Positions 35,082-46,412 of a stretch of 64,000 bases of DNA are shown here, in pieces. The notes under the pieces were generated by a model. It worked only from the letters and a program-made list of their open reading frames with translations. It searched no databases and was not told the DNA's origin. Source of the DNA: Guyanagaster necrorhizus (lineage: Eukaryota; Basidiomycota; Agaricomycetes; Agaricales; Physalacriaceae); the NCBI RefSeq assembly GCF_019112545.1, contig NW_025064894.1, positions 1,233,631 to 1,297,630 on the forward strand. The letters run 5' to 3'. Position numbers and translations under genes: made by a program. The first letter of the stretch is position 1; each line of letters begins with the position of its first letter.

Positions 35082-38000
35082 ATGCCCCCAAAATCAACTC
35101 AAGCCCTTTCCCGTCCTGCTGGCCCTGCGATTCTCGGTTTGCGTGGAGGAGCGCGTCGCGGTGCACCCCGCCTGCAAGTCATCCCAGCTTTGAATAGTGG
35201 CGACCATATTACGACGGTTGGCGTCAAGCGATCGGCGTTCGGTGCCACTGGTAGATTGGTCAAAATTAAGATCAATGCCTTCCCTACTACGGTGCCCGAA
35301 TGCACCATTTACCAGTACGACGGTGAGTTTCGCATTCTTGATTGTTCCACTTATGCTGATCTCTCGGGATAGTCGGTATGTTGATTTTTTTCTTTTATCC
35401 TTCACAATCGTGTTGTAATCTCACATCTCTAGTCGTCTCATCGGACAAGATGGTGACTCTTCCAGCTCGATTTAACATGGAGCTATTCAAGCTGCTTCAG
35501 ACGGAGATCGCGCCTGAGGTCTTCAACCCTCGCGCCGTTTACGATGGACGCAAGATTGCATTCACGGTCAAGAGACTCGACGTTGACGAGAAAGGTTCGG
35601 TCGAGGTATGTCGTCCATTCCTGGTGTACGTGATCAGTGGCTCAGGCAATTGTTACAGTTCAAGATTCCATACGGAAACAAACCGTCGGGCCCAAATTCA
35701 ACTCCACCACGCGTCTTCAAGATAAAGCTTACGGAGGCTTCAGTCGTCAACCCACAGTACGTCGATTCGTATTTATGTTTTCCTCTGTCTGAATTGACTT
35801 GATGTACAGGGTTCTAAAACGGTTTATCGAGGGTAATCAGTCACTCGAGAACAGTGTCTTGACGGCGATCACGGTGTGTCTCCAATCACCTTTGCGCTCT
35901 CAAAGGCTCAACATCCTCCTTTGACATAGGCTCTGAACGTCGTTGTACGCATGGAACCTTCCCTCAACCACCCCTTTAACATCCGCTCCTTCTTCACTGA
36001 CTCTGAGATTTCAAATGTCGGACTCGGCGTCCAGCTCTGGCGGGGATACTTCCAGTCCGTGCGACCCACCATCGGATCGATGTTCATCAACATCGATATT
36101 TCCACGGGGGCGATGTACATGCCTGGGACACTAACTGATGTTCTTTTGCAGATGCTTGGAAGGAAGAACACAGCCTTGAACCCGAGGACGTTCATCCCTG
36201 GTCCGGGGCTTACCGCTAGTGATATCCGCAAACTGAGTAGACAGATTAGCGGCGTGCGTGTTACGGTAAGGTTCCCTGGGCGGTCGGATCTCGAAAGGGT
36301 CGTGAGGAAGCTATCGTTGGAGGGAGCTCGTGCCATGTGGTTCACGTCCCCCCAGAATGGACTGACGAACGTCGTGGACCATCTCCAGCGGATGTATAAT
36401 GTGCGCTTACAGTACCCCGACTTCATTTGTGCGGAGGTGAGGACCGAGTGATGTTTCATGTCAATTGAGGTATTTATCTATGGATAGATCGGGAATGGTG
36501 CTTTCATACCTATCGAGCTCTGCTATATCAAGCCTGGCCAGATCATGCGGAAGCAAATTTCGGGAGAGGTCATCGCGAAAGTTCGAGACTTCTCGACGAT
36601 GAAGCCGAATGACCGACTGAGGAGTATCACGCAGGGACTTGATGCATGTTTCTATTTTCATTTGAGTGTACCGTCCGGCTGACAGCCTTCACTCATGATA
36701 GGTACTGGCGTATGGTCGCTCGGAGTACGTGCAGCATTTTGGCATGACCGTAACCTCTCGCGAACCTCTCGAGGTTAACGCGCGAATCTTGGTCCCGCCT
36801 GTCCTGGAGTATGGTAAGAACAGTCGACAAAAGACAATTGTATGTTTGTTATCCATTTGGATCGTATACTGGCGTTTCTGATCGCTTTTGGTTTACAGAC
36901 ACCTAAGGATGGGAAATGGAACATGTACATTTCGTCTTTCCCCTTCTCCATTATATCCTTCTAAATGTTTACGCCTACAGGACGGACAAACACCTCTTCG
37001 AGCCGAAACGTGTCACGAAGTGGGTGCTGATCATATTCGAGTTAAAGAAGCACTTTGACCCGGTGACATGTTCAAAAATGACTAAAGCATTTATCGATGC
37101 GTGTAAGAAAGTCGGTGCGTATGTCTTAATTTTCGTAAAAATCATCGTCTTATGCCATGGCCATTCTTAGGTATCCAGATTGACGACCCAGCCCAAACGA
37201 CGTGGTTCAATGGCCAAGGTACGGTCGAACAAGGCCTCGTTGATGCTGCCCGAATGAAGCCAACTCTCATCGTTGCCGTCTTGCCGACGAATGCTAATGA
37301 TATCTACAACAAGATAAAACAGTATGTTTTTTTTTGTTTCCCTTCGATCACGGCGACTTACTCGTATGCGTACTCAGTTTCGGTGATTGTGTTGTAAGCA
37401 TCTTTCAGCATCCTGCTTTTTGTCCCTCGCTCAGGGTGTACTTAGGCTGGTATCCCGACGCAATGCATGATTGGACACAAGTGCTCGTATGCCAAACCGC
37501 AATACTTTGCGAATGTGTGCTTGAAGTAAGGCACGAATCGACTATTTGCGACCTTGGACTCATCGTTTTCTGCACTAGGCTGAATGTCAAGCTTGGAGGA
37601 ATCAATCTTATTCCGTCGTCAGAGTCTGTGACTGCCCTGACGGACTCACGGTACCCGACTATGATCATCGGTGGGTCTTCTCTCTTTGGCATCTGGGCAT
37701 TGCTTATCGAGTATTAGGTGCGGATGTTATGCATCCTCCTCCCGGGGCTAACGACCGCCCGTCGTACACGGCTGCGGTCGGTAGTGTGGACTCACACACA
37801 GCAAGATACGTCGCGAGCATGTCTGATCATCTCTGGTTGGCCGTACCATGCTGATATTACGGTTTTTTGCAGCGATGCAAGTCCAGAAAGGACGACAGGA
37901 AATCATCGAGCATTTCCAGGCCATGTGTGAGGTTAGCGCTGGGTTTTCTTCTGTCGGCGGATATTAAAGCATGAAATTGTTTAGGAGCTGATCATGGATT

Positions 38001-39125
38001 ATTGTGGCTACCACCAACACGTGGAGAAGAAGACTCCGGCGCAGATTAAGCCTAAGCGTATCATTGTTTATCGAGGTGAGATAATCTTCCGTGAATGCTC
38101 TTCTGACGTTCACCGTTTCTTTTAGATGGTGTTTCTGAAGGACAATTTAAGGAGGTTCTCGATACTGGTATGTATCCGCACATTACAATGATATACTAAT
38201 CATGTTATCATCTACAGAACTCGCAGCACTGAAAGGTACGCATCACGATATCTCCCTGAAACGACGCCTAATCTCCTCTTGGTAGCGGCGTGCAAGAAAT
38301 TGGCAGTGGACGCCAAGATCACGTTTATCATTGTTGCAAAGCGTCATCATATTCGGTGAGAATACTCTTACTCTTTGCCGTGTCTAATATTTTGTATGAG
38401 TAGGTTCTTCCCGACAAGCAGAGAAACTGCAGATGATACTGGCAATTGCCAAGCAGGCACCGTTGTCGATCGAGGCATCGGCCACCCCACCGAATTTGAC
38501 TTTTATCTTCAGAGTCATGGGGGATTGTTGGGAACCAGTCGGCCCACGCATTATTCGGTAGGTCTTAGTCAATGCTTCCGATATCTCATGTATTTATGAT
38601 GCCGATTACGAAGGTTCTACATGATGTGAGTACCTCGTGTCCTTATACGGATTATCGCTGACATTTATCCTCGATTTCAGGAGAATCAGATGACGTACGT
38701 CGGAAATCCTCTTAAGTCCGTATTCCAGGACTGACGCTCCCTTCTCCCAGTCCTGACAACCTTCAAACGCTCACAAACGCTCTATGCTACGTATACGCCA
38801 GGTCGACACGAGCGGTATCTATACCAGCACCCGTTTATTGTAAGTTTCTTTGCTCTTATCCCCTCGCTTTTTGTTAATCTTCAATATCCCAGATGCGGAC
38901 ATGGTATGTTCCCGAGCAAACTATCATTTCTCTCCCGACTCGCCCTTGGGGATGGACGAAGATTGGAGCGCCTCCTCAGATACGGGTTCGGGAACGCCTG
39001 CAGAAATTCTTGAGAAGTACCGCAGGTTCTTTAAGCCTGTGCATAAAGACCAAAGAAAGAAGATGTACTTCCAGGTGAATAGATTCGCCGATATTCGTGT
39101 TCCTACAGGGCTGATGAAGTCGTGA
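35082..39125 (+). CDS. AGO: Argonaute, small-RNA-guided slicer, 24 exons
   Basis: This is the core RNA-silencing effector. A 24-exon model totals 2,757 nt (918 residues) and keeps frame throughout. The N domain is encoded in exons 1-5 ([20 protein letters not shown]), the PAZ domain in exons 5-6 ([30 protein letters not shown]), MID in exons 9-13 ([20 protein letters not shown]) and PIWI in exons 14-24. The catalytic set is DEDD: Asp in GADVMHP (37,723-37,725), Glu in GRQEIIEHF, Asp in [10 protein letters not shown] (codon split at 38,075/38,126) and Asp in YYADMV (38,898-38,900), where animal Agos have His. Exons 11, 18, 21 and 22 are only 16, 18, 12 and 14 nt. Two introns use GC donors. The N-terminus carries an RG/arginine-rich stretch. 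If 39,075-39,108 were spliced, the protein would end 39,114; at 34 nt that is unlikely. Confidence 0.93.
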
Positions 39126-39473
39126 TAGTGATCTATTCTCTTGTTGTATTTTGAAACGTCCAGTCAAGTTTTCTTCCCTTAATGACATGCTTTGTTTGGC
39201 ATAGCCCTGTGAGAACGAGGTAAGGACCTGTTGGGCTGCGGGACCTTTTCATGGCGTTCTAGGCTCTTGTCTCCTAAAATGGGGTCCCCTTGGACCGTTC
39301 CTTCTATTTCAATGGATCGATCTATCTGTAATGAATTTTGAACAGATTTACCACAATTTCTTTAGCTCAGATGCATCATTTTAGCTGACTGTTTTCGTTT
39401 TTCATCTACTGAAGCAGCTAATGACACCAGGACCGGACCCCGAGTAGGAGTAGGCGGCAATCTACCTGGCATA
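39126..39473. other. Intergenic, 3' flank of Argonaute
   Basis: No coding sequence is supported. It should hold the Argonaute 3' UTR and the promoter of the small downstream gene. Confidence 0.4.
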
Positions 39474-39826
39474 ATGCACCATTGGCAGTGCGTAAGCGTT
39501 CTTTCATTCCTTACTGCGATGCATCCAGGTGAGGTATAGTTTCGTGTCCATGTTCACTTGACTCATCTCTCATAGAGAAAGAGATTGATGAGATTATCAG
39601 CCCTGGAGTCGAAGAGGGCCGATTTAATGAATCCTGTGCGTAGGCGCTGCTTGATAGAAATGCGTGACGTGTCTGATAGGGAGAACATGTCAATGCTAAG
39701 GCTGAGATGAGTATGCCGGAATTCGAAACACTCAAGGCGGGAATAAAGGAGATATTACTGGCTTGCGTCGCATTGGCCATGGTGCTCGCAGCTCCTATTG
39801 CTCTTGCCAAAGAATGGCTAGGATAG
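39474..39826 (+). CDS. Predicted 74-residue tail-anchored membrane protein
   Basis: A three-exon model (39,474-39,491, 39,576-39,635, 39,680-39,826) keeps phase 0 at both junctions and ends in TAG. The donors are gtaagc and gtgcgt and both acceptors end in tag. The protein begins MHHWQC, has a basic helical segment (RKRLMRLSALESKRADLMNP), then a segment leading into one hydrophobic helix near the C-terminus (ILLACVALAMVLAAPIALA) followed by KEWLG. That topology suggests a tail anchor in an internal membrane. The first exon is tiny, so the true start could differ. It lies about 350 bp downstream of Argonaute on the same strand. No family is recognised. Confidence 0.45.
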
Positions 39827-40174
39827 TTGCTGTCATGAGGGTTTTATCTATTTCTCATTACATCGGTTTATAATATTGCCGGTTTATTGAAGCTTTTATG
39901 CTACTTCGTATTCCGGTAACTCACTTAATACTGTAGATTTTTTTTAAGCTGATATATTTTTGGATCTGGTTCGCAAACGGAAAGATACTTTCCGTCCAAG
40001 CTCCGCCTACTGGTTCACAGGCACCTTGAAGAGTCCAAATATTCTGTCGGCATTTTTTACTACTTTCTATTACATGTCGACCACCTGAGTTGAATTTATA
40101 TCTCATTCATTCCAGTGTACTGATACGCACTTTTAGCTTCTCTGGTTTGAAGCCCTCATCCTTAAGTCAGGGCT
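39827..40174. other. Intergenic, no gene seen
   Basis: AT-rich spacer between two plus-strand genes; no supported open frame or repeat. Confidence 0.4.
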
Positions 40175-41681
40175 ATGATGCCCTTCACCACCTGCCCCAG
40201 CCACCGTCTTCCCAGACCCTTCGACGGAGATCCATATTACCTTCCTACTTATTCCATCCTCGGACTCCTTCGCTCTGGACGATCCCTCTTCGACTTTGAC
40301 AACATCGCCCTAGCAAGAATTAGACAGGACATTCACAAATCGGAGAGTCATGTCACAGCATTCGATCTCGCAATAAGGGGTCTCCAAAAGCACAGGAATA
40401 GGGTTAATCATAACCTGCGGATGTATCATTCACTTTTCGCTGTAATACGGCGTCTCCCTCTCGATGTGCTTCTACACATCTTCCAGCTCCTTCCCGTTGA
40501 TACTATCGACCCGAATTGTTCCCCGTGGACCCTCGGTATTATCTGCCACTCGTGGAGATCGGTATACCTCTCCGTCTCAACGCTGTGGTCTAGAATATTC
40601 ATTGATATTCGGGCTGGTGCAGAACTACGTCCGCAGTCTGTATCCATGCTCCACACGTCCCGCTCACGATCTCGGTATCTTACCACAATCAGTCCTCCCC
40701 GATCTCTCCATTCCTATTCTCCATACTAGATCTCCTAATTTCCCACTCTTCTCGTTAGTCCGTGGTAGAATTCGACATATCGCGCCTTTCCTATCACATC
40801 TTCGATCGTTTGAACCCTGTTCCTATGTTACGGACAATAAATGTCACCTTGGATCCCGGATTCATGCATTTTGGGACGAAAGACCTTCTGGCTCATTCCC
40901 CACAGCTTCGCGCTGTATCATTGACAGGGATACCATTGTCGTCTCTCGACCTGCCTTTCAGCACGCTTATCTCTATTGGCAGTGCAATTGATACCACAGA
41001 CCTTTTTAACCTTCTTCACGAGGTCAAAAATTTGGGAGCCCTTACCGACACATCCTTCTCCTCTAAACAGCTCTGACGATAACACTCACCTTTCCCAACA
41101 TTTGCCGGCTACATATTATCTCAGGACCAATACAGGAGATGACAGATAGCCTTCGTCTGCCCAATGTTGAATATCTCACGCTTAAAACTCATTCCAGCGC
41201 TCAGCCCTACTCTTCCTCTGACATTTTCAGCATGAATATGATTGAACCATCCCAATTTTCGCTTTGGTCACTATCATTGAATTTCCCCCTCTGTCTATAC
41301 TCAATCTCAGCAATGTCTTCCAATCTGGCACAGTTAAGCATCACGGTGGAGAACTGGGCGGCATGCGATACGTTCATCTCCCTTCGAGTGAGGAAGGACG
41401 GCGGAGACCTGGTCCCGAATCCAATCGAGTTGTGTATCACTGATGTGACGTCGAAATGTGGGGGCCAATCCTTCACTCACGAAACGTTTGGGCCTTTGAT
41501 AGAGTCGCGGTGGAATACAGAGCGCTTACGGCGCTTCGAAATGCATGCCTGGTACGGATGGGGAGACCCATATTATTCTGAGGTTGTTCGGCGGACGTTA
41601 GGGAAGTACGTAGATGAAGGGCTAGATGTTGTTATTTTTGACGAAGCATTTACTTCGTACCCATGTACTTTTATTGACTAA
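40175..41681 (+). pseudogene. F-box protein gene with three disruptions
   Basis: The N-terminal half is a classic agaricomycete F-box start: PFDGDPYYLPTYSILGLLRS, a helical linker (VTAFDLAIRGLQKHRNRVNH) and the F-box IRRLPLDVLLHIFQLLP, then HSWRSVYLSVSTLWSRIFID. The frame shifts by one base near 40,660 (continuing as PLTISVSYHNQ). A TAG interrupts at 40,756-40,758, where relatives have Trp before SVVEFD. A second shift occurs near 41,070. The C-terminal part (41,139-41,681) is open again (LSLNFPLCLYSIS..RRFEMHAWYGWGDPYYSEVV) and reaches a natural stop. Short introns could explain one break but not the TAG. It belongs to a different F-box subfamily from the 28-32 kb pair. Confidence 0.65.
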
Positions 41682-42232
41682 CGTGGTATTGGTGCGTGGC
41701 TCCGTTATGCGGCACGCCTGCCTCGCTTGCCGGTCAATACGTCCAATAGACGAAATAATTTCTCCCTCTAATTCCCTGATCTCATTGCTTGAGCGCAGGT
41801 TTTATTCAAAGCAAGCATGTTGTCCAATGTCTGGGTATACATCCTCTGTCAGGCCTTGGTCATTTAATGAATACAGAATTACAGTTTCCAATCAAGAATC
41901 ATATCTTTCAAAAGGCCTAAGGGACGCCTTCATAAGTAAACTGCTGACACCAGGAACAAGAGAGACGTGTCACGGCCCAAGGTGGCTGTGTATCTGCGCC
42001 TTTGTCCCCATATCGGACTGGCCATAGGGGTCTATTGTTCGTTCATTGTTCATCCGTTATATTATATTGAGAACAATGGGTAGAACGGATACAGCGACGA
42101 CTGCGGCATTTCATCTCTTTTCTCTCATCAGCCAGGTGCCTTGAACCTTGGTCTCTTCTTCATTTTATAAATCTCGTTGGGTTTGCAGCGAAGATCAGTT
42201 CGCCTCGTGAATCAGTTTTCTGGAAAACATTA
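41682..42232. other. Intergenic, no supported gene
   Basis: A plus-strand open frame at 41,626-42,027 overlaps the end of the F-box gene in another frame and has no recognisable domain. Confidence 0.4.
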
Positions 42233-43135
42233 TTGCGACAGCGACGCTCCATGCAGAAATCTTACAGTCACCAGTGGCTGTCATTGAATTACTTACCCCG
42301 TCCCATTCTCTGCATTTTCACGAATTTTTCCAACCATCCGGGCAGGCATTGGCAAACAGAGGAATTGGAGGATATAATTTCTCAATGCAAAAGGTATCGC
42401 ACAACTGAGAATATCTTCGGTCCCCTCACTTACCGGTGGCACAGATCACCAGGGATCAGGAAACCGACGTCTTCATCTGGGTCTCTTATCCCACCGACAG
42501 TTTCGCAAACACGAACGTTCCGTTACCTGACCCACGATACATCGGACATACGTCAGCCGGTCCTCTGTATACATAAATGGTTCTTAAACCTGCAAGGAGG
42601 CGATGCTGTCAGGCGCAAGAATTTCCTTGCTAAAGAGGAGTGGCTCTTCAAGCCGAGTCTCCTCCGAATGAGCGCGAGGTGCTCTGGATGCCTTGGCGTT
42701 ATTAATTTCGAAGAAGACTATGACGTTAATGCATGGACGAGACATCGCGACTCGTGTAAGGGAATCGAAGAGAGGATGATGATTGCCGTTTCTAAAGAAC
42801 TGGAGTTTCCGGCAGGAGATATGGATGAGTACGATTCTGACGATGCGTTTTACGGTCCTGATGATGGGTGGGAGCCCGTAAAGCAATCTGTACCGGACGA
42901 GAAATGGCACATGTTAAAGGAAATATTAGCGTTATTGGAAAAATCTGCCGAGGAGGCGGAGGAGAATGGGTCGAAGACGGTGACGTTTATAGAAATCGAA
43001 GATGGCGAAGATGTTGAGGAAGACGTCGATGATACTGATGGTAGTTGCATCAGATGCGAGAATGAAGCCTACTCCGAGGGAAAAGGTTCGAGTTCGGGCC
43101 ATGATTTCAGTGTACCGGCTGCTGGCCCGGCTTAA
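42233..43135 (+). CDS. Hypothetical acidic protein with CCHC-type zinc motif
   Basis: This is a 300-codon open frame. Its reliable part starts around 42,600. A probable zinc-binding motif C-x2-C...W-x2-H-x4-C lies near residues 148-175 (ARCSGC, then NAWTRHRDSCKG), a pattern I associate with many small agaricomycete proteins. It is followed by a long acidic tail (YDSDDAFYGPDDGWEP and later a run of E/D residues), which suggests a nuclear or regulatory role, but that is inference. The region before about residue 120 looks less coding, and the real start may be the Met at about 42,669 or an upstream exon. It lies 440 bp from the next repeat block. Confidence 0.5.
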   Translation: MRQRRSMQKSYSHQWLSLNYLPRPILCIFTNFSNHPGRHWQTEELEDIISQCKRYRTTENIFGPLTYRWHRSPGIRKPTSSSGSLIPPTVSQTRTFRYLTHDTSDIRQPVLCIHKWFLNLQGGDAVRRKNFLAKEEWLFKPSLLRMSARCSGCLGVINFEEDYDVNAWTRHRDSCKGIEERMMIAVSKELEFPAGDMDEYDSDDAFYGPDDGWEPVKQSVPDEKWHMLKEILALLEKSAEEAEENGSKTVTFIEIEDGEDVEEDVDDTDGSCIRCENEAYSEGKGSSSGHDFSVPAAGPA

Positions 43136-43574
43136 TTTGGTGGGAGGAAAAAACTTGCTTTAGAACGTGAAAACTGATGAATTTCTAAAGCAGAGGTAGA
43201 ATAGGACAGCGTGTACATTGTCTCCAGTGGCCGGACTCGAAGATAAATCTCCCTTATAATCCCATATAGATCGAGTAGTAATGTCGTTGATGTCGCGTGA
43301 GGTTTATATGGTACCACTAGGTCCATTGGCAGGATAAGGGTGGATACTGTGTTGCTGTGATCCATAGCATAATGCTCCAGCATGTACCACAGAGTGCTAA
43401 ACCCTCATTTAGGGGCATCCCTCTGTACCCATTCTCATCTAAACTGGAGCAGAAACTTGGGCAAGTTCAATCCGAACATAACTCTCCAGTTTATCTGAGA
43501 ATCCAATCCAAGGCTGGTGCTATGATCCATCCTGCACTTCAACCATTCAAATCCATCAGCTGAAGTTTGCACAT
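43136..43574. other. Intergenic edge of repeat block
   Basis: CpG content falls from normal to nearly zero within this interval. No gene is supported. Confidence 0.4.
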
Positions 43575-45960
43575 TGACATGCCCTCTCCTTGTTCAGGCA
43601 TGTAAAATTGTGAAAATTGTGAATACATGGACTGCATTCCAATCCACTAAGCATGTAACAGAAAATAGGACTAGAGCACACAGAAACCTAGCTATCATGC
43701 TAAACTGAAGTAACAATGAGCAGAGTGCATAGCCTAGTAACAGACTAATACCAGAGGGGTTAGGCTGCATGTGAGGTCCCAGCACTTGTCCCTAAATGCA
43801 CCAATACTATTATGAGAGGACATGCTAAAAATAAAAAGACTACAATCGAAATATGATCAGCAATTCTGATCACATTGATCAAAGATGCACAGCCATTGAT
43901 GTACTGATGAGACATGCCTTAGAACAGAGAACTGAGACCCAAAGAAAGGTTAGAGGGAGCAGCAGAGGCTGTCATAAAGGCAGATTCCAAGGGTAGGGAG
44001 CATTTTTGCAGGCCTCTGTGTGACTCTCAAGGTTGTCACAATCTCTGTCGACACAGAGATACAGAGCTCCACTTGTCCATGAAGAGGGATTGCCAGTGCC
44101 ATCTCTGTCTCAGTGCCAAGTCTTGGCTGATGCTGATTCATGAGAGACATCGGTGCCAGGTGTCTCTTCTTCATTCCTACTTTCATCCCACATCCCTAAG
44201 TGAGATGAGCTCTGCTTTCTCACTGTCAATCTTTTCTGACCACCAATCCCAGGCTTTGAGGCTTCACCTCCTCCTTCACCTGTTAGTAACTCCTGTTGCC
44301 TGGTGAGGCTCCGCCTCTTCATTTATCTCACAATTGGCTCACTCGAGTAGTCTTGGCTTCACCAGACTTAACCAATCCTCATTCAGTATTACTGGACCAT
44401 TATTGTACAAGTCATTGAGTTTTTTGTCCCCCATCCACCTCTCTCTTGTATTACTAGATAGCCATTCACATGTTGCAATTGATTTGAGGGCAGTCTCTGA
44501 GGCCCTCATATCTGAGTAAATGGGTATTGAACAGAGAAATAGAATGATGACAACAAAGTAATAAGTAGAGGAATATGACTCCAGGAATAAATAGCATGCA
44601 TACCACCCTGAGCCTTGCATGCATACTTCCAGTGCCTTAGCATGCATAATATAGTGAGGGACTCCACATTGTACTGAGAAATGGCACCTTTGGTGAGTCA
44701 GATGGAATGACTGGCTGGACACAGGGAAGCAGAACATAGCCATTGTGGCTGGCTCCTGGCATGAGAGATAACCCCAGGGGTCTGGAACAGTTTACCACTG
44801 TCAAAGATGTCACCAGGGAAATAAGAAAGCAAGCAGACCTGGTGAGGCCACCTAGCTGATGTCAGCTAGTGAAGGAACAGTGGGCACAGTCCTCACCTGG
44901 AAGAGAATAAGTGTGGTGACTGCAATATGCATGTGCATAATAACCATGAGATCCAGCATGGAGTCTCACACTTTGAAGATACCATAGTAGGATTGTATTA
45001 GTAAGTATCATAGTAGAGTATTTAAATACAGTATTGTATGAGTAGAGATCAAGTTTCCGACCCCCACAGTTGCAGTGTATTGGGCACAGAAAGCCTTGCA
45101 CTCTAGCTCTGGGTTTGTGTTTGTAACTTTGGACAAGAGAATAAACTTATTATTGAATATCCTTGAGAGAGCTGTGAGAACTAAGCAAGGCATCAAAGCT
45201 TGCGAAGGACTTAAGCCCAGTTTGATAAGAGGTTTTGGATTGTGCTTTAACCTGAGAATAAGAGAGCAGTGTCTGAAGGGCATCATCTTGAGTTTTTGAG
45301 GTATTTGTGACATGTGGCACTACAGGTGGCAGAGGTTCAAACCCTTTGGCTTGATTAGTGTGCACTTTTGTGTTATTTCCACAGATTGGCAGAGGTTCAA
45401 ACCCTTTGGTCTGCCAGACAGTGTTTTATTGTGTTTGTGTCTCTGGATCACATAGGTTTGAATCCTGTGGGTCTACAATTGGTTTGGAAACTTGTGAACA
45501 GAGATCTGTGCTTTTGGTCACTTGTAGATGTGTTTGTGATTGGTTTTTGCTTAGAGCATGAAGCTTTGAGTTGTGTATTGGGTGTGTTAGGGATTTGAGT
45601 TGATCTGAGCTGTGCTTGGGACCATTTGAGAGTTTTGAAGGAGTGTTTCAACATATTGTATCAAGCTGCAGTACCATTTGCCTTGAGGCCCAGCAACACC
45701 AGTTGCCACCTCTTGTTTTGATAAAATGAAAAGCTTTGAGACTTAGAGAGACCTCAGACTGTTGTAAGGATGCTATTGTGGTTCATGTGCTGTGATCTCA
45801 TTGAAGAAGACAATTATATTTGTTGAATACTACTTTTATTGCATTATAATCCCTCCACAAACTAAGAGTTTTGTGTGTGTGTTGGTGTGAGTGTGGACAG
45901 TGGATAACACTCTGCTGTATCCATTTTCACCTTGTGCATGCTCAGATCCTCTTCAATGCC
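43575..45960 (+). repeat. Third, diverged copy of the 1.8-kb repeat
   Basis: It starts TGACATGCCCTCTCCTTGTT, matching the right arm at 17,017, and follows it to about 45,960 (ACTAAGAGTTTTGTGTGTGT, TTTCACCTTGTG). It differs from the arms by many substitutions and indels and carries an insertion at about 43,948-44,519. A short segment with GGCAGAGGTTCAAACCCTTT is present twice (near 45,330 and 45,390) where the arms have it once. At 45,452-45,468 it preserves a better T-arm-like ATAGG-TTTGAAT-CCTGT. CpG is almost absent. Confidence 0.75.
43948..44519 (-). mobile_element. Fragment of another element inserted in the repeat
   Basis: Relative to the inverted-repeat arms, this copy breaks after CCCAAAGAAAG and resumes at GGGTATTGAACAGAG. 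The insert has minus-strand coding remnants: one in the ORF ending 44,339 (WLSSNTRERWMGDKKLNDLY, then NNGPVILNEDWLSLVKP) and another at 44,322-44,110 (QQELLTGEGGGEASKPG). These look like one protein broken by stops and a frameshift, but I cannot name the family. Confidence 0.5.
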
Positions 45961-46412
45961 TCACACAGCCTTGACACATGCAGCACCCCACCCTTGACCT
46001 CTTCTCACTCCTTCTTGTCTATGAGGACCACCCAAAGGGAGGACCACATGAACTCTCCAATGAACATGAGCAGGATGCAGTACATGTTGGGGAGTATCAT
46101 CATCGAGCCATCTGCTGCAGTGATGATGGTAATCCATTTAGAGTGGGGTATGTGAGCAGGGATGGAGAAGGAGTTGGTGATGAGGTGGTGGATGATGTCA
46201 TCTTTGGACAATGTGGAGGCATCGAGGTAGTCCAACTCTGCAGGGTGTTCCCAGCCTTAGGGAGGAGGAGGCAAGGGAGAATGAAGGAGGTCATTTGTAG
46301 TTTCGAGTTTCTCCTCCTTTGGTTCTACTTTCACCATGTGCTCCTTTCCTGTCCACGGTCGAAGTTTCCGCATTGGATAGTCATGCCTCTGTGTGTGTGT
46401 CAGAGAGTATAG
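45961..46412 (-). pseudogene. Possible coding fragment next to repeat
   Basis: The minus-strand frame 46,235-46,005 reads protein-like (MDYLDASTLSKDDIIHHLIT, then SIPAHIPHSKWITIITAADG) with a hydrophobic end. It opens upstream without an obvious start. It lies directly against the end of the 1.8-kb repeat and has few CpGs, so it may be an element fragment. The family is not recognised. Confidence 0.3.

Noticed and set aside
35908..36459. 183-codon minus-strand ORF
   Set aside because: Antisense to Argonaute exon 5, which has clear domain motifs.
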